DNA from: Hymenobacter terrenus
GTDB taxonomy: Bacteria > Bacteroidota > Bacteroidia > Cytophagales > Hymenobacteraceae
DNA: 64,000 nt
Direction of reading: 5' to 3'
Assembly: GCF_000972495.1 (NCBI RefSeq)
Contig: NZ_LATM01000001.1
Location: forward strand, 1-64,000
Positions 7,706 through 16,771 of this stretch are shown here, piece by piece (the stretch's first letter is position 1; the number at the start of each line of letters is the position of its first letter). The position numbers and the translations under genes are program-made. The notes below the pieces were generated by a model, which made no database searches, was not told where the DNA came from, and worked only from the letters and a program-made list of their open reading frames with translations.

Positions 7706-7777
7706 TGTCTTTCTACCGTGATCCGACTTATCGAAGCCCTCTTTAACAGAGTGGAACAGCGTGCTGCAACAGCCACG
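7706..7777 (-). pseudogene. Fragment of a transposase-like coding sequence
   Basis: On the minus strand this reads FHSVKEGFDKSDHGRKTM. A homologous stretch lies inside the 190-bp element at 17621-17810 (FHSIKESFNRPNHSRKTI). Differences are conservative (I/V, N/D, R/K), suggesting decay from a once-coding sequence. I cannot name the family. The fragment abuts palindrome copy a. Confidence 0.4.
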
Positions 7778-7842
7778 GTTGGCCTAGCGGACGGGTTGGC
7801 GGGCGACCTCGATCAGGTTGGGGGTTTCGCGCACGATGCGCA

Positions 7843-7967
7843 GGGCCATCGCCCGCGCCACGGGCTGCTTCATCCGCTACCCCGACCGCGCACGGGCTGG
7901 ACGGGCACGTTGACGAGCGAGCGGTCGGGGTAGCGGATGAAGCAGCCCGTGGCGCGGGCGATGGCCC
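7843..7967. repeat. 47-bp perfect inverted duplication
   Basis: Arms at 7843-7889 and 7921-7967 are exact reverse complements separated by 31 bp. The right arm belongs to the receptor fragment described in the next entry, so the left arm is an inverted copy of coding sequence and not a typical terminator. Confidence 0.75.
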
Positions 7968-8060
7968 GGGCGGTTTCGTCGAAGCGCTGGGCGGGCAGGT
8001 TGTAGGCCACCTGCTTGTCGCACTGGCCGACCTGGATGCGGGCCGGGGCGGGCGGCGCGG
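7893..8060 (-). pseudogene. Remnant of a TonB receptor STN domain
   Basis: The minus strand reads RIQVGQCDKQVAYNLPAQRF, then DETARAIARATGCFIRYPD and SLVNVPVQPV. This is the pattern of the secretin/TonB short N-terminal (STN) domain of FecA-like receptors. No start or receptor barrel follows. The reading runs into the inverted duplication and ends. It is a fragment of a FecA-type receptor or an anti-sigma-linked STN protein. Confidence 0.55.
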
Positions 8061-8170
8061 GGGCTGCTGCCAGGCCGGTCTTTCTTAACTCAGATCAACG
8101 ATTCTGGGTCAGGGGAGGCCTCACCTTTGCCTCGTTCAACCACCTCATCACCCCTCAACTTCTTAGGACC

Positions 8171-8794
8171 ATGAAAAAGCTTGTGACCGCCGCCGTTCTT
8201 TGCCTCACGGCCGCCCACGCCCACGCTCAGACCGAGAGCCGCCCGCAGAAGCAACTGCCCTACGGCAACACCTTCACGCTCGGGGCCAAACTGGTGCAAC
8301 CCATCTTGCTGGGGGGCTTCAACCTCAACGGGGTGTACTACGCCAAAAACCGTCTGACGCTGGAATATTCACACGGCGGCTTCCTGAAATATCCTAGCAG
8401 CCTCAGCAATAGTGAGCAAAAAGCCCAGGGTGCTACCATTAAAGTGCCGTGGACCACGGGCTTCGGCGTGGGCTACCGCCTGGCTCCCACCCTCGACATC
8501 CGCATGGAGGTGAAGGCTCACCGCTACAACGTCACGTTCGCCGACACCAAAGCCGAAGCCAAATACACCACGTACACCTTGGGACCCGGCATCTACTACC
8601 GCCGCTACCTGGGCAAGAAAACCGGTCTTAACGTGGAGCTTTCCACCCGCTACTGGTACGACGTGGCTACCTCACTGAAGGATGACAAGTTCACTTTCAC
8701 CGATAACCGGGACGTGACCAAAACCCACGAAGCCGTGAAAATGGGCCTGAGCTATAATTTGGGCATCGGCTACACTTTCGGGCGGAATAAGTAG
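8171..8794 (+). CDS. Outer-membrane beta-barrel-like protein, 207 aa
   Basis: A signal peptide (MKKLVTAAVLCLTAAHAHAQ) is followed by alternating beta strands typical of small outer-membrane barrels (LNGVYYAKNRLTLEYSHGG, TTYTLGPGIYYRRYLGKK, LNVELSTRYWYDVA). It ends in SYNLGIGYTFGRNK, consistent with a C-terminal barrel strand. The ATG at 8171 is chosen over a longer upstream frame because it starts the signal peptide. Ligand and role are unknown. The gene ends 90 bp before the first 262-bp element. Confidence 0.75.
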   Translation: MKKLVTAAVLCLTAAHAHAQTESRPQKQLPYGNTFTLGAKLVQPILLGGFNLNGVYYAKNRLTLEYSHGGFLKYPSSLSNSEQKAQGATIKVPWTTGFGVGYRLAPTLDIRMEVKAHRYNVTFADTKAEAKYTTYTLGPGIYYRRYLGKKTGLNVELSTRYWYDVATSLKDDKFTFTDNRDVTKTHEAVKMGLSYNLGIGYTFGRNK

Positions 8795-8883
8795 ACTAAG
8801 AGAAGATTGCTGAACGCTTAGCCCGGCATTGGTCTTCTATTTATCTAACAACAGCCCCTAGGTGTATAGTCCCAAAGAGTGAT

Positions 8884-9145
8884 GGCCTTGGTTAAACGTT
8901 TGGTACCAAAGTCGCGCTTGCGACTGCAAAGATTTGACAGACAGCAAACAATGACCAAAAGAGGCCTTTTGGGGTGCCCGTGCTTGTCCCACTGGTATCC
9001 GGCCCTTGACGATCGCAAAGCGGTATCCGAAACCGGTTTGGGCAACCTAACTTACCCCAAGCGTGCCCCCAACGGCGTTTTGATACGCCGCCTGATCGAG
9101 GAAACCGGCAAACGCGACTTTGGTACCAAACTTTTAACCAAGGCC
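8884..9145 (+). mobile_element. 262-bp miniature element, copy 1
   Basis: It begins GGCCTTGGTTAAACGTTTGG and ends CCAAACTTTTAACCAAGGCC. The terminal 30 or so bp are inverted repeats containing the palindrome TTTGGTACCAAA. A second copy of identical length, in opposite orientation, lies at 16772-17033. No target duplication is visible. Both copies are free of stop codons in one frame across the whole length and read into the neighbouring gene fragment. Confidence 0.75.
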
Positions 9146-10014
9146 GGCTTTCTCGACGACCGGCACCGGCTCTTCTACTCGACCACGTTCAGCTCGTCCG
9201 AGCGCGAAGCCGCCTATTTGGTCGACGGCCTGCTGCACAACGACGTTGTGGAGTCCACCATCCACAGTACGGATACCCACGGCTTTACGGAAGTCAATTT
9301 CGCCCTCACCGCCTTGCTGGGGATTGAATTCGCGCCGCGCATCCACTCCTTTCAGGACCAGCAGCTCTACGCCTTCGCCGACATGGACGTGCCCGACCTG
9401 ACGGCTTACGGCCTGACCCCGGTCAAGTATGTCGACCATACCCTTATCGGGGCCCAGTGGGAACGCTGCTGCGGCTGGTGGTGAGCCTCAAGCAAAAGCA
9501 CGTCACGGCTTCCACGCTGCTGCGTCGGCTTAACTCCTACTCGCAGCAGCACCCCGTCTACCTGGCCCTGCGCGAGTTGGGCCGGGTGATGCGCACCGAG
9601 TTTCTGATCCGGTACATGGACGACCAAAGCCTGCGCAAGCGCATCGACGAGCAGCTGGATAAGCTCGAAAGCACGCATACCTTCGCCCGGGCCGTGTTCT
9701 ATGGCCAAAACGGGCAGATTCCCTACGCTGGCAAGGAAGAACAGCAGGTGGCCGATGCCTGCAAACAGCTGGTGCAAAACGTGATTGTCTGCTGGAATTG
9801 CCTCTACCTCAATCAGTACTTATTCCAGGCGCCCGGGGCTGAGTGCCAGCAGGTAGCCGACGCCATTGCGGCCAGTTCGCCCGTGAGCTGGCAGCACATC
9901 AACCTGCACGGCGAATTTGATTTCTCCGACGATGCTCTCAAAGACTCGCTCCGCTTTGACCTCGAAGCCCTCTTTGCCTTCAACTGGGAACAGGCAACGG
10001 CACCGTCTGATTAA
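9146..10014 (+). pseudogene. tnpA: Tn3-family transposase, C-terminal third, frameshifted
   Basis: The remnant begins abruptly at the right end of the 262-bp element. It contains the Tn3 transposase hallmarks AAYLVDGLLHN, STDTHGFTEVNFAL, GIEFAPRIHSF and, in the next frame, LRLVVSLKQKHVTASTLLRR and RVMRTEFLIRYMD. A single-base deletion near 9465 (GAACGC then TGCTGCGG) breaks the frame between QWER and LRLVV. About 600 N-terminal residues are missing. The stop codon is supplied by the adjoining palindrome at 10011. Confidence 0.85.
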
Positions 10015-10042
10015 CTTTTGGACCAAAATTTTAACCAAGGCC
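10011..10042 (+). repeat. 32-bp imperfect palindrome, copy b
   Basis: TTAACTTTTGGACCAAAA followed by TTTTAACCAAGGCC, directly after the transposase remnant. With the related end at 9114-9145 it flanks that remnant as a direct repeat. Confidence 0.65.
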
Positions 10043-10324
10043 ACTATTGTAAAATAATGCCTGTCTACAAGTAGCACAAATTCAAGATTATAAACTCATG
10101 CTGAGCCACTTAAACAACTTTTGTATAAACTGGGATTCATCTAGTGAATTCTCATAAAGTAATGTATTTGACAGGTGCGGCCGTAAAGCACGGCGCCCGG
10201 CGCGGCGGAGCAGGTCGGCGTAATCCCCCGGTTCGCCACAGAAGAAGTCGGGAAGCCTGTAACCGGTCGCGGCGGCAGTTCGCCCGGCAACCGATGGGTC
10301 AGCGGCTGGATGGAGCGCCCTGCT
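10043..10324. other. Intergenic stretch without a recognisable gene
   Basis: It starts AT-rich and becomes GC-rich from about 10170. I see no frame, RNA gene or repeat that I can support. The end adjoins the stop of the gene at 10325. Confidence 0.4.
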
Positions 10325-13274
10325 TTACTCCACCATGAGGCGCAGGGCTTTGCCTCCCACGCGCACCACGTACACGCCCGTCGGCAGCCCGGCGGGCAGC
10401 ACCAGCTGCGCCGTACCCGCTGCATCGGCCGTGGCAGAGAGCACAGCGCGGCCCACGGCGTCAAACACCGTGACCGAAGCGCCGGCCACGGCGCCGGTCA
10501 GGGTGGTGGCCCGGGCCGGGTTGGGAGCCAGCAGCAGCCCCTCAACCGACTTGTGGCTGAAGACCACTACGCGCACCGGCGAGTAGCTGAACGTGCCGTC
10601 CGTGTCCACTTGCTTCAGGCGGTAATAGAAGGTAACTACGCCTGCGGGCAGCTTGGAATCCAGCAATTCGTAGGCGCGGGCGCTGCTGCTGTTGCCGGCC
10701 GCGGCCACCGTGGCCATGCGCTCGAAGCGGGTGCCGTCGGCGCTGCGCTCCACCTCGAAGCGGGCGCTGTTCAGCTCCGAGGCCGTGGCCCAGGCCAAGC
10801 GCACGGCGGCCGGCCCCTCGGCCACGGCCGTGAAGGCCGTCAGCTCCACGGGCAAGGGCGCGGTGGTCACCACCACGGCGTTGGAGAGGTAGGCGCAGCC
10901 CGTGGCCGGGTCGGTGGCCGTGGCCGTGTAGGTGCCGGCCGTGCTCACGGTGCGGGTGGGGCCGGGGGTGCCGCCGGGGCCAATGACGAACGCGGCGCCC
11001 GGCAGGGCCGTGGCCGCGTTGTCGAGGCTGCCGCTGGCGGTGAGGCGCAGCAGATAATCCGGAGCGGCGCCCCCGTTGTAGGTGGTAAAAATGCCCCCCA
11101 CCAGCACCCGGTCGTCGGCCTGCGGGGCCAGCACCAGCACGCTGCCGTTGGTGCCGCTGCCCGCGTTGAAGGTGGCATCCAAGCTGCCGTCGGCGTTGAG
11201 GCGCAGCACGCGGTCCGGGGCGGCGGCCCCGTTGTAGGCGGTGAAGTCGCCGCCCACCAGCACCTTGCCGTCGGGCTGCCGGACCAGCGCGTACACGGCA
11301 TTGTCAAGCCCGCTGCCGCCGAGGTTGAAGGCATTGTCCAAGCTGCCGTCGGCGTTGAGGCGCAACACGTAGTCCGGGGCGGCGGCCCCGTTATTATAGA
11401 GCGTAAACTGCCCGCCGACGAGCACCTTGCCATCGGGCTGCACGGCTAGCGCCCGCACGGTAGTGTTGGTGCCGCTGCCGCCGGGGTTGAAGGTGTTGTC
11501 ACGGGTGCCGTCGGCATTCAAGCGCAGTACCCCGACCGGGGCCGTGGTGCCGTTGTAGCCAGTAAAGCCGCCCCCAACGACTACCTTGCCGTCGGGCTGC
11601 ACGGCCAGCGCAAACACCGTGTTGTTGGTGCCGCTGCCGCCGGGGTTGAAGGTGTTGTCGCGGGTGCCGTCGGCGTTGAGACGCAGCACCCCCACCAAGG
11701 GGACGATGCCGTTGTAGCCGGTGAAGTCGCCGCCGACTAGCACTTTGCCATCGGGCTGCACGGCCAGCGCGAACACGCTGCTGTTGGCGCCGCTACCGCC
11801 GGTGTTGAAGGCGGGGTCGAGGGTGCCGTCGGCGTTCAGGCGCAGCACCCCGAACGGGGTGGCCGTTCCGTTGTACTCGCTAAAGTCGCCCCCGACCAGC
11901 ACCTTGCCGCTGGGCAGCACGGCCAGCGCCCGCACGACCCCGTTGGCGCCGCTGCCGCCGGGGTTGAAGGTGGGGTCAGGGGTGCCGTCGGCGTTCAAGC
12001 GCAGCACTTGGTCCGGGGCGGTAGCAACCCCGTTGTAGCCGGTGAAGCCACCGCCGACCAGCACCTTGCCGTCGGGCTGCACGGCCAGCGCGAACACGAT
12101 GCTACTGGCGCCGCTGCCCGCCGTGTTGAAGCCCGCCACCGTGGCCGTGGCCGTGAGCGTGGCGCTGCCGCCGGCCGGCAGGGCCAGCGGGCCGGCCGGC
12201 GTCAGGCTCACCGTCGCCGCGGGCGGGGCGTTCACGCGCACGGTGTTGCTGTAGCCGGTGCCGTTGGCGGTAGTGGTGGCCGTGACCTGGTAGTCGCCCG
12301 GCTGGCTCACCGTGATGCTGGCCCCGGTGGCCCCGTTGCTCCAGGTGTAGGCCAGCCCGGCCAGCACCCCGTTGTCGGGGGTGCCGTCGGCGTTGAGGCG
12401 CAGCACCCGGTCCGGGGCGGAGGCGAGGCCGTTGTAGGCGTTGAATTCACCCCCGACCAGCACTTTGCCATCGGGCTGTAAGGCCAGCGCGAGCACGACG
12501 CCGTTGGTGCCGCGGGTGCCCGTGCCCGCGTTGAAGCCGGTATCCAAGCTGCCGTCGTCGTTGAGGCGCAACACGTAGTCCGGGGCGGAGGTGAGGCCGT
12601 TGTAGGCGTTGAATTCACCCCCGACCAGCACTTTGCCATCGGGCTGTAAGGCCAGCGCGAGCACGACGCCGTTGGTGCCGCGGGTGCCCGTGCCCGCGTT
12701 GAAGCCGGTATCCAAGCTGCCGTCGTCGTTGAGGCGCAACACGTAGTCCGGGGCGGAGGTGAGGCCGTTGTAGGCGTTGAATTCACCCCCGACCAGCACT
12801 TTGCCATCGGGCTGTAAGGCCAGCGCGACTACGGTGCCGTCGGTCCCGCGGGTGCCCGTGCCTGCATTGAAAGTGTTGTCGAGCGAGCCGTCAACGTTGA
12901 GGCGCAGCACCCGGTTCGGGGCAGCAGCATTGCCGTTGTAGTTGACGAAGTTGCCCCCGACCACTACCCGGCCGTCAGGCTGTAAGGCCAGCACATTCAC
13001 GATGCCGCTGGCCCAGCTTGCCGTCGGCCTGCACGGCCAGCGCCTCCACGGGGAGATTGACCCCGCTGCCGGCCGCGTTGAACGCGGATACGGCGGCCAT
13101 GAGCGTTTGGCTGCTGCCGGGGCAGAGCGTGAGCGGGCCGGCCGGGGTCACGGTCACGGTGGGGGCCTGGGCGCGGGCCGCCGGTGGTAGCAGGGCCAGC
13201 AGCAGGGCCAGGCCGGCCAGGGCGCGACGCCGGCCGACGGGCCGGCAGCGGACGGTAAAAACAGGAGCACGCAT
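10325..13274 (-). pseudogene. Secreted delta-60 repeat protein with T9SS tail, one frameshift near the N-terminus
   Basis: The N-terminal part starts at ATG 13274 with a signal peptide (RRRALAGLALLLALLPPAARA) and a short Ig-like stretch. The frame then shifts at about 13000-13010, after LAVQADGKL, into the long frame beginning [16 protein letters not shown]. The body has about ten delta-60 units of the form [21 protein letters not shown] and [11 protein letters not shown]. These repeats form beta-propeller or solenoid-like structures in secreted proteins. Near the end are a stalk region ([15 protein letters not shown]) and a T9SS-type tail ([29 protein letters not shown]). The shift lies inside repeat DNA and may reflect deletion between repeats, so the gene could be broken or phase-variable. 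Confidence 0.75.
12420..12830 (-). repeat. 168-bp near-identical tandem repeats inside the delta-60 gene
   Basis: The sequence around TTGAATTCACCCCCGACC recurs at 12441, 12609 and 12777, an exact 168-bp (56-codon) spacing. The intervening bases are almost identical. The other delta-60 units in the gene are much more diverged, so this triplication is recent. Confidence 0.85.
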
Positions 13275-13433
13275 ACAAGAGCAGGGTTGGGACGGGGAAC
13301 CATCCGGCGCCGCTTCCACCAGGAAGGCCTACCGGGCTGAGCATCAGCGCCGGCAAAAGTACCCCTTGCATTCACCCGTTCCTATAGATGAGACAACTGC
13401 TATCTAGCCGCCACGGCCGCTGGCCACCCAGCA

Positions 13434-13468
13434 AAAAGCCCGGCCGCTCCGGCAGGAGCAGCCGGGCC
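13434..13468 (-). terminator. GC-rich hairpin terminator
   Basis: Arms GCCCGGCCGCTCC and GGAGCAGCCGGGC with a 4-nt loop. On the minus strand a run of five T follows. It lies about 50 bp beyond the stop of the small gene at 13518. Confidence 0.7.
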
Positions 13469-13517
13469 GCGAGGGGGCCTGAGCCAGCCGGGAACGCCAC
13501 GTTTCCCCGCCCGGCGC

Positions 13518-13766
13518 CTACGCGAGCACCGTGGCGCGGTGAGCCGTGACCTGGGCGATGAGGTCCTGCACGACGGGCACCTGCGCGGCAATGAGGGCCT
13601 GGTTTAGCTCGCGCTCGAGGAGCTTGTTGGAGCCGCTCTGCTGCTGGCGGGCCACCAGCTCCTCGCGGCGGTCGTTGCTCTTGCGCAGCTCGTTGTCCTG
13701 CTTGGTGCGGTCGGGGCCGGCGGGCAGCGTGGGCAAGGCCGCCACGACGGGGTACAGAGGTTTCAT
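13518..13766 (-). CDS. Small hypothetical protein, 82 aa, mostly helical
   Basis: Beginning at ATG 13766, the protein has a Pro-rich start and then a charged helix (DNELRKSNDRREELVARQQQ). A second helical stretch (LLERELNQALIAAQVPVVQD) follows. It has no signal peptide or known motif. A terminator-like hairpin lies after its stop, which supports it as a real unit. Function is unknown. Confidence 0.55.
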   Translation of the reverse strand: MKPLYPVVAALPTLPAGPDRTKQDNELRKSNDRREELVARQQQSGSNKLLERELNQALIAAQVPVVQDLIAQVTAHRATVLA

Positions 13767-13850
13767 GCAGCAGCAGGAAATTGAGTGCAGAATGAGCGCC
13801 ACTCCGGGTGCGCGCCCAGCGCCAGTACCTGCATTTGGACTGAAAACGAA

Positions 13851-13877
13851 AAGCCCCGGCGTTTAACGCCGGGGCTT
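13851..13877. terminator. Bidirectional hairpin terminator
   Basis: AAGCCCCGGCG and CGCCGGGGCTT form an 11-bp stem with flanking A and T runs on both strands. It lies between the small gene at 13518 and the T9SS remnant at 13904. Confidence 0.75.
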
Positions 13878-13903
13878 TTCGTGTCAATTGCTAACCCAAC
13901 GGG

Positions 13904-14348
13904 TTATTCCACCATCAGGCGGACGGCCCGGGCCACGGTGCGCACCGGCGAGTAGTCGGCGGTGCCGTCCAGGTCCACCTGCCGCAAGCGGTAGTAGAGC
14001 GTGGCGGCATTGGTCAGCAGCTTAGTGTCGAGCCATTCGTAGGTGCGCGCTGCTGCTATTGCCAGCCGCCGCCACCGCGCCGCTGCGGTCGAATCGGGCA
14101 CCGTCGAGGCTGCGCTCCACTTCGAAGCGGGCACTGTTAGTTTCTGAGGCCGTGGCCCAGGCCAGGCGCACGGCCTGGGTGCCCTCGGCCGTGGCCGTGA
14201 AGGTCGTCAGCGTCACCGGCAGCGGAGTAGCCTGGCCGACCACGTTGGAGTAGGCGCCTTGGTCGGGCACCGTGAGGGCGCGCACGCGGTGGAAGTACGT
14301 GCTGGTGGGGTTCAGGCCCGTGAGGACGTAGCTGGCCCAGTAAGCCCG
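13904..14348 (-). pseudogene. T9SS-exported protein tail with internal deletions
   Basis: The minus strand reads part of a fibronectin-like domain (YVLTGLNPTSTYFHRVRAL) and then a stalk ([36 protein letters not shown]). After a frameshift near 14050 it continues [20 protein letters not shown] and YSPVRTV, and jumps straight to ARAVRLMVE. In the delta-60 protein about 60 residues with the sorting domain separate the equivalent points. The fragment thus lacks its N-terminal body and most of its sorting domain. Confidence 0.65.
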
Positions 14349-14364
14349 GCAGCGCCCCCCAGCC

Positions 14365-14396
14365 CCCCGCCGGCACCTGGCCGGCGGGGTTTTTTA
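14365..14396 (+). terminator. Hairpin with T tail
   Basis: CCCCGCCGGCACCTGGCCGG continues into CGGGG and then TTTTTTA. It is an orphan on the plus strand, since no plus-strand gene directly precedes it. This suggests the upstream gene was lost. Confidence 0.65.
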
Positions 14397-14577
14397 TTAG
14401 ATCCGGGGCAAATGTGCAATGCTTATCCCGTGTTCGCGGTGCTGCGCGTGTACCGGGGCAGCGAATGTTGGCGGCTCATGTCCCGCCGGCTGAACGCCTC
14501 GTTTGACCAGTACGACTTGTGGGCCTACACCGGCCAGCCCGTCAACCCGCACGACCCCGCCTACGCCCAGGCGCACA

Positions 14578-14904
14578 GCGGTGGAGTTTCGCCACACCAG
14601 CTGGTACGCCGAGGATGCGTTGGAGATGCTGGACCAGCACAGCGCCAGCCTGGTGCTGCACGACAAAGGCCCCGCCCGAAACGCCCGGCTCAACGAGGGG
14701 GCCGACTTTGTGTACCTGCGCTTCCACGGCCCGCAGGGCAACTACCGCGCGTCCTACGAGCGCGACTTTCTGCACGACCAGGCCGAGCAGGTACACGACT
14801 ACCTCCGAGAGGGGAAAGACGTGTACGCTTACTTCAACAACACCATGGGCGCCGCGTTTGAAAACGCCCAAGACCTGTACCGGCTGGTCGCGGAGCGGGC
14901 GTGA
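14578..14904 (+). pseudogene. C-terminal half of a DUF72 protein
   Basis: The segment EFRHTSWYAEDALEML, then SLVLHDKG, VYLRFHGPQGNYRASY and DVYAYFNNTMGAAFENAQDL matches the C-terminal half of DUF72 TIM-barrel-like proteins. The N-terminal half is missing. Upstream sequence (14410-14577) is open in another frame and reads FDQYDLWAYTGQPVNPHDP, which I do not recognise as DUF72. The piece is probably a deletion remnant. Confidence 0.65.
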
Positions 14905-14923
14905 GCAGTAAAGCACCATGTGG

Positions 14924-14948
14924 GTTCAGCGAAACGGTGATTCAAGCA
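14924..14948 (+). repeat. Interspersed GTTCAGC repeat, copy 5
   Basis: GTTCAGCGAAACGGTG followed by ATTCAAGCA, 20 bp after the DUF72 remnant stop. The position behind a gene end is as for copies 2 and 3. Confidence 0.6.
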
Positions 14949-14966
14949 GGCTGTGGAGCTGCCCGT

Positions 14967-14998
14967 TTAACTTTTGTACCAAACTTTTAACCGAGGCC
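14967..14998 (+). repeat. 32-bp imperfect palindrome, copy c
   Basis: TTAACTTTTGTACCAAAC followed by TTTTAACCGAGGCC. It differs at one position from copy a at 7669. Confidence 0.65.
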
Positions 14999-15165
14999 AC
15001 ACCTGGCTGAAAAAGAAGTAGCCCCGACCACATGAACGGGCCGAGGCTACACCGGATGAACCCTAAAGCCCTCCTTTAACAAGCTTAAAAATGTAGCGCT
15101 CTTACCCGAGTGGCAACCCTTTCATCACAGCATCTGGCGCGACCCCGAAAGCAAGAGCGGAGCGC

Positions 15166-16680
15166 CTACAGTAGTGTAATCAGACTCTTATCAGCAATCA
15201 GAATGGGGGCATCATACACCGGGATGTCGGTGAAAGTGTATACACTGCCCTTCTTTGACCATGGGGTTCTTGTTCCAAAAGGACGGTTTTACACGCTAAG
15301 CAGCTAATTAATTGATTCAGTGATTATTGCCAACGACAAATTCGAAGCCTATCAAAAAAGAAATCCTTTTTGATAGGCTTGACATACCCTCTCAATTGCT
15401 CGGAATCGCCCTTTTTACAGTTGTATGAAAGCTACCCTTTTTGATAAAGGGCTTAGCGTGTAAATCCGCCCTTTTGCAACAAGAACCCCACCATTGACTA
15501 GCTGGAATTTCGTGTACGCGTCCGCTCACGATGTCCACGTAAACGGGCTGGTCAAAATGGGCGTTAGTGAAGGTGAAATTCAGATTTTTAGTTTTATTGG
15601 ATTCCGTGGGAATGTACTCGTCTACCCAAATCGTGAATACCTGCTGGCGGGTCTGGGTGTGCTCGTAGCCGTACACGGCCAGGCTGCGGTCGGTGCTTTT
15701 GGTATACGCAATCTGGTCGGCACGTTGGGGTACGTAGTCCTGGTTGTGAGTGGATTCTACTTGCTTAATACGTCGCAGGGAGTGGTCGAAGATGGAAGTA
15801 ACATGCTGGATGGCATAGTAGGCCATTTTGGGTTGAATGACCCGCTTGGTGGAGTCCGACTTGATGATGCCCTTGTAGTTGAGCCGGTTGATGGGGCCGT
15901 TGGTATAGGCCATTTCCACGATGCCAAAAATGCTGGTTTCGATGTCATGGCCCAAGTCGCCCAGCATCCGGCGCGTATCCCACTTGGCCTGGGTTAGCTC
16001 GCTCGAGTCGTAGTCCCATAAGGCCCCCCGGCCGCTACCGCCACCCGACGGACAGCCATTTTCCCCCTGGCGTAGGGGCATCCCCGGCGCATACTTATGC
16101 AGAATGGCCCGTAACTGCATGACTTTGGGGTAGTGCGAATCGGGGTTGTACGTGTAGTCGTGGTAAGTGATGTTGTCCAACAGTTTCAACTTGCCCTTCT
16201 CCGTCATAATCCGGAAAAACGCCTCGGCGTAGTTCAGGTCAATGTGCCCTAGTGCCAAACCGGACACTTTGGCGGCGGGCTGGAGGCGCTTGATGATGTC
16301 GAGGGTGCGAATGTGAAGGGCTGCGCACTTGGCGGGCATATTTTCCAAGTTGTCGCCGAAGTTGGGCTCATTCCAGATCTCCCAGTTCGTGACCCGGTCT
16401 TGGTAGCGCGCCACCAGCGCCGCCGTCCACTTGTCCCAGGCTGCCAAGGCTTCCGGCGACGTGGGGACTCCGGCGCCGAGGTTAGAGCCGCCACCGCCGG
16501 GGTAGTTGTGGTTGCCGTAGGAGAGTTGCAACCAGGGTTGCAGGCCCCGGGTGGCATCGTTGATGATGGCGTCAAGCCAGGCGAAATCGTAGCGGCCCTT
16601 TATTTTTTCGGTTTTGTCCCAGCCCGCCTGCATGCGCAGGCGCTTGATACCTAACCCAAGTTGCGGAGTAGTGGGGTCAT
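15166..16680 (-). pseudogene. Glycoside hydrolase (clan GH-A, GH39-like), truncated at the N-terminus and split by a miniature element
   Basis: Recognisable homology starts at GIKRLRMQAGW and runs through WEIWNEPNFGD, with the clan-A acid/base Glu in NEP. It continues to LRQGENGCPSGG, which carries the probable nucleophile Glu. Residues before GIKRLRM, including any signal peptide, are lost, and the frame instead runs into the 262-bp element. Near the C-terminus, after EIPASQW, the gene is interrupted by the 227-bp element at 15263-15489, flanked by ACCAT on both sides. Taking out the element plus one ACCAT gives an uninterrupted continuation SQWSKKGSVYTFTDIPVYDA, then PILIADKSLITLL and a stop at 15166-15168. 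The enzyme was probably extracellular. It is unlikely to work now. Confidence 0.8.
15263..15489. mobile_element. 227-bp Tn3-derived miniature element (TIME-like), copy A
   Basis: The left 38-bp end starts GGGGTTCTTGTTCCAAAAGG and finishes TTACACGCTAAG. The right end reads CTTAGCGTGTAAATCCGCCC on to AAGAACCCC. End length, the outer GGGG and the inner TAAG match Tn3-family termini. A 5-bp duplication ACCAT (15258-15262 and 15490-15494) is the Tn3-family signature. The interior has two short stems (CCTATCAAAAAAG/CTTTTTGATAGG and CCCTTTTTGATAAAGGG) and no gene. Confidence 0.85.
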
Positions 16681-16771
16681 AAAAAAGTCTGTTCGGCAGG
16701 AACAGGCTAGGTTTGGGTCTCTGACCTCCCAACCTGACTCCGACCATGCGCGAACAGACCGTTGCAATGTA

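Noticed and set aside
8879..9484. A 201-codon frame starting in the 262-bp element
   Set aside because: The first 88 codons are element sequence shared with copy 2. Only the later part is transposase, and it is frameshifted.
10310..11449. A 379-codon plus-strand frame
   Set aside because: It is antisense to the delta-60 gene, with Gly/Arg/His-rich low-complexity translation caused by repeated GC-rich DNA.
12420..12830. Possible CRISPR-like array because of regular repeats
   Set aside because: The 168-bp period is coding (56 codons) and almost the whole unit is repeated, with no spacer pattern.
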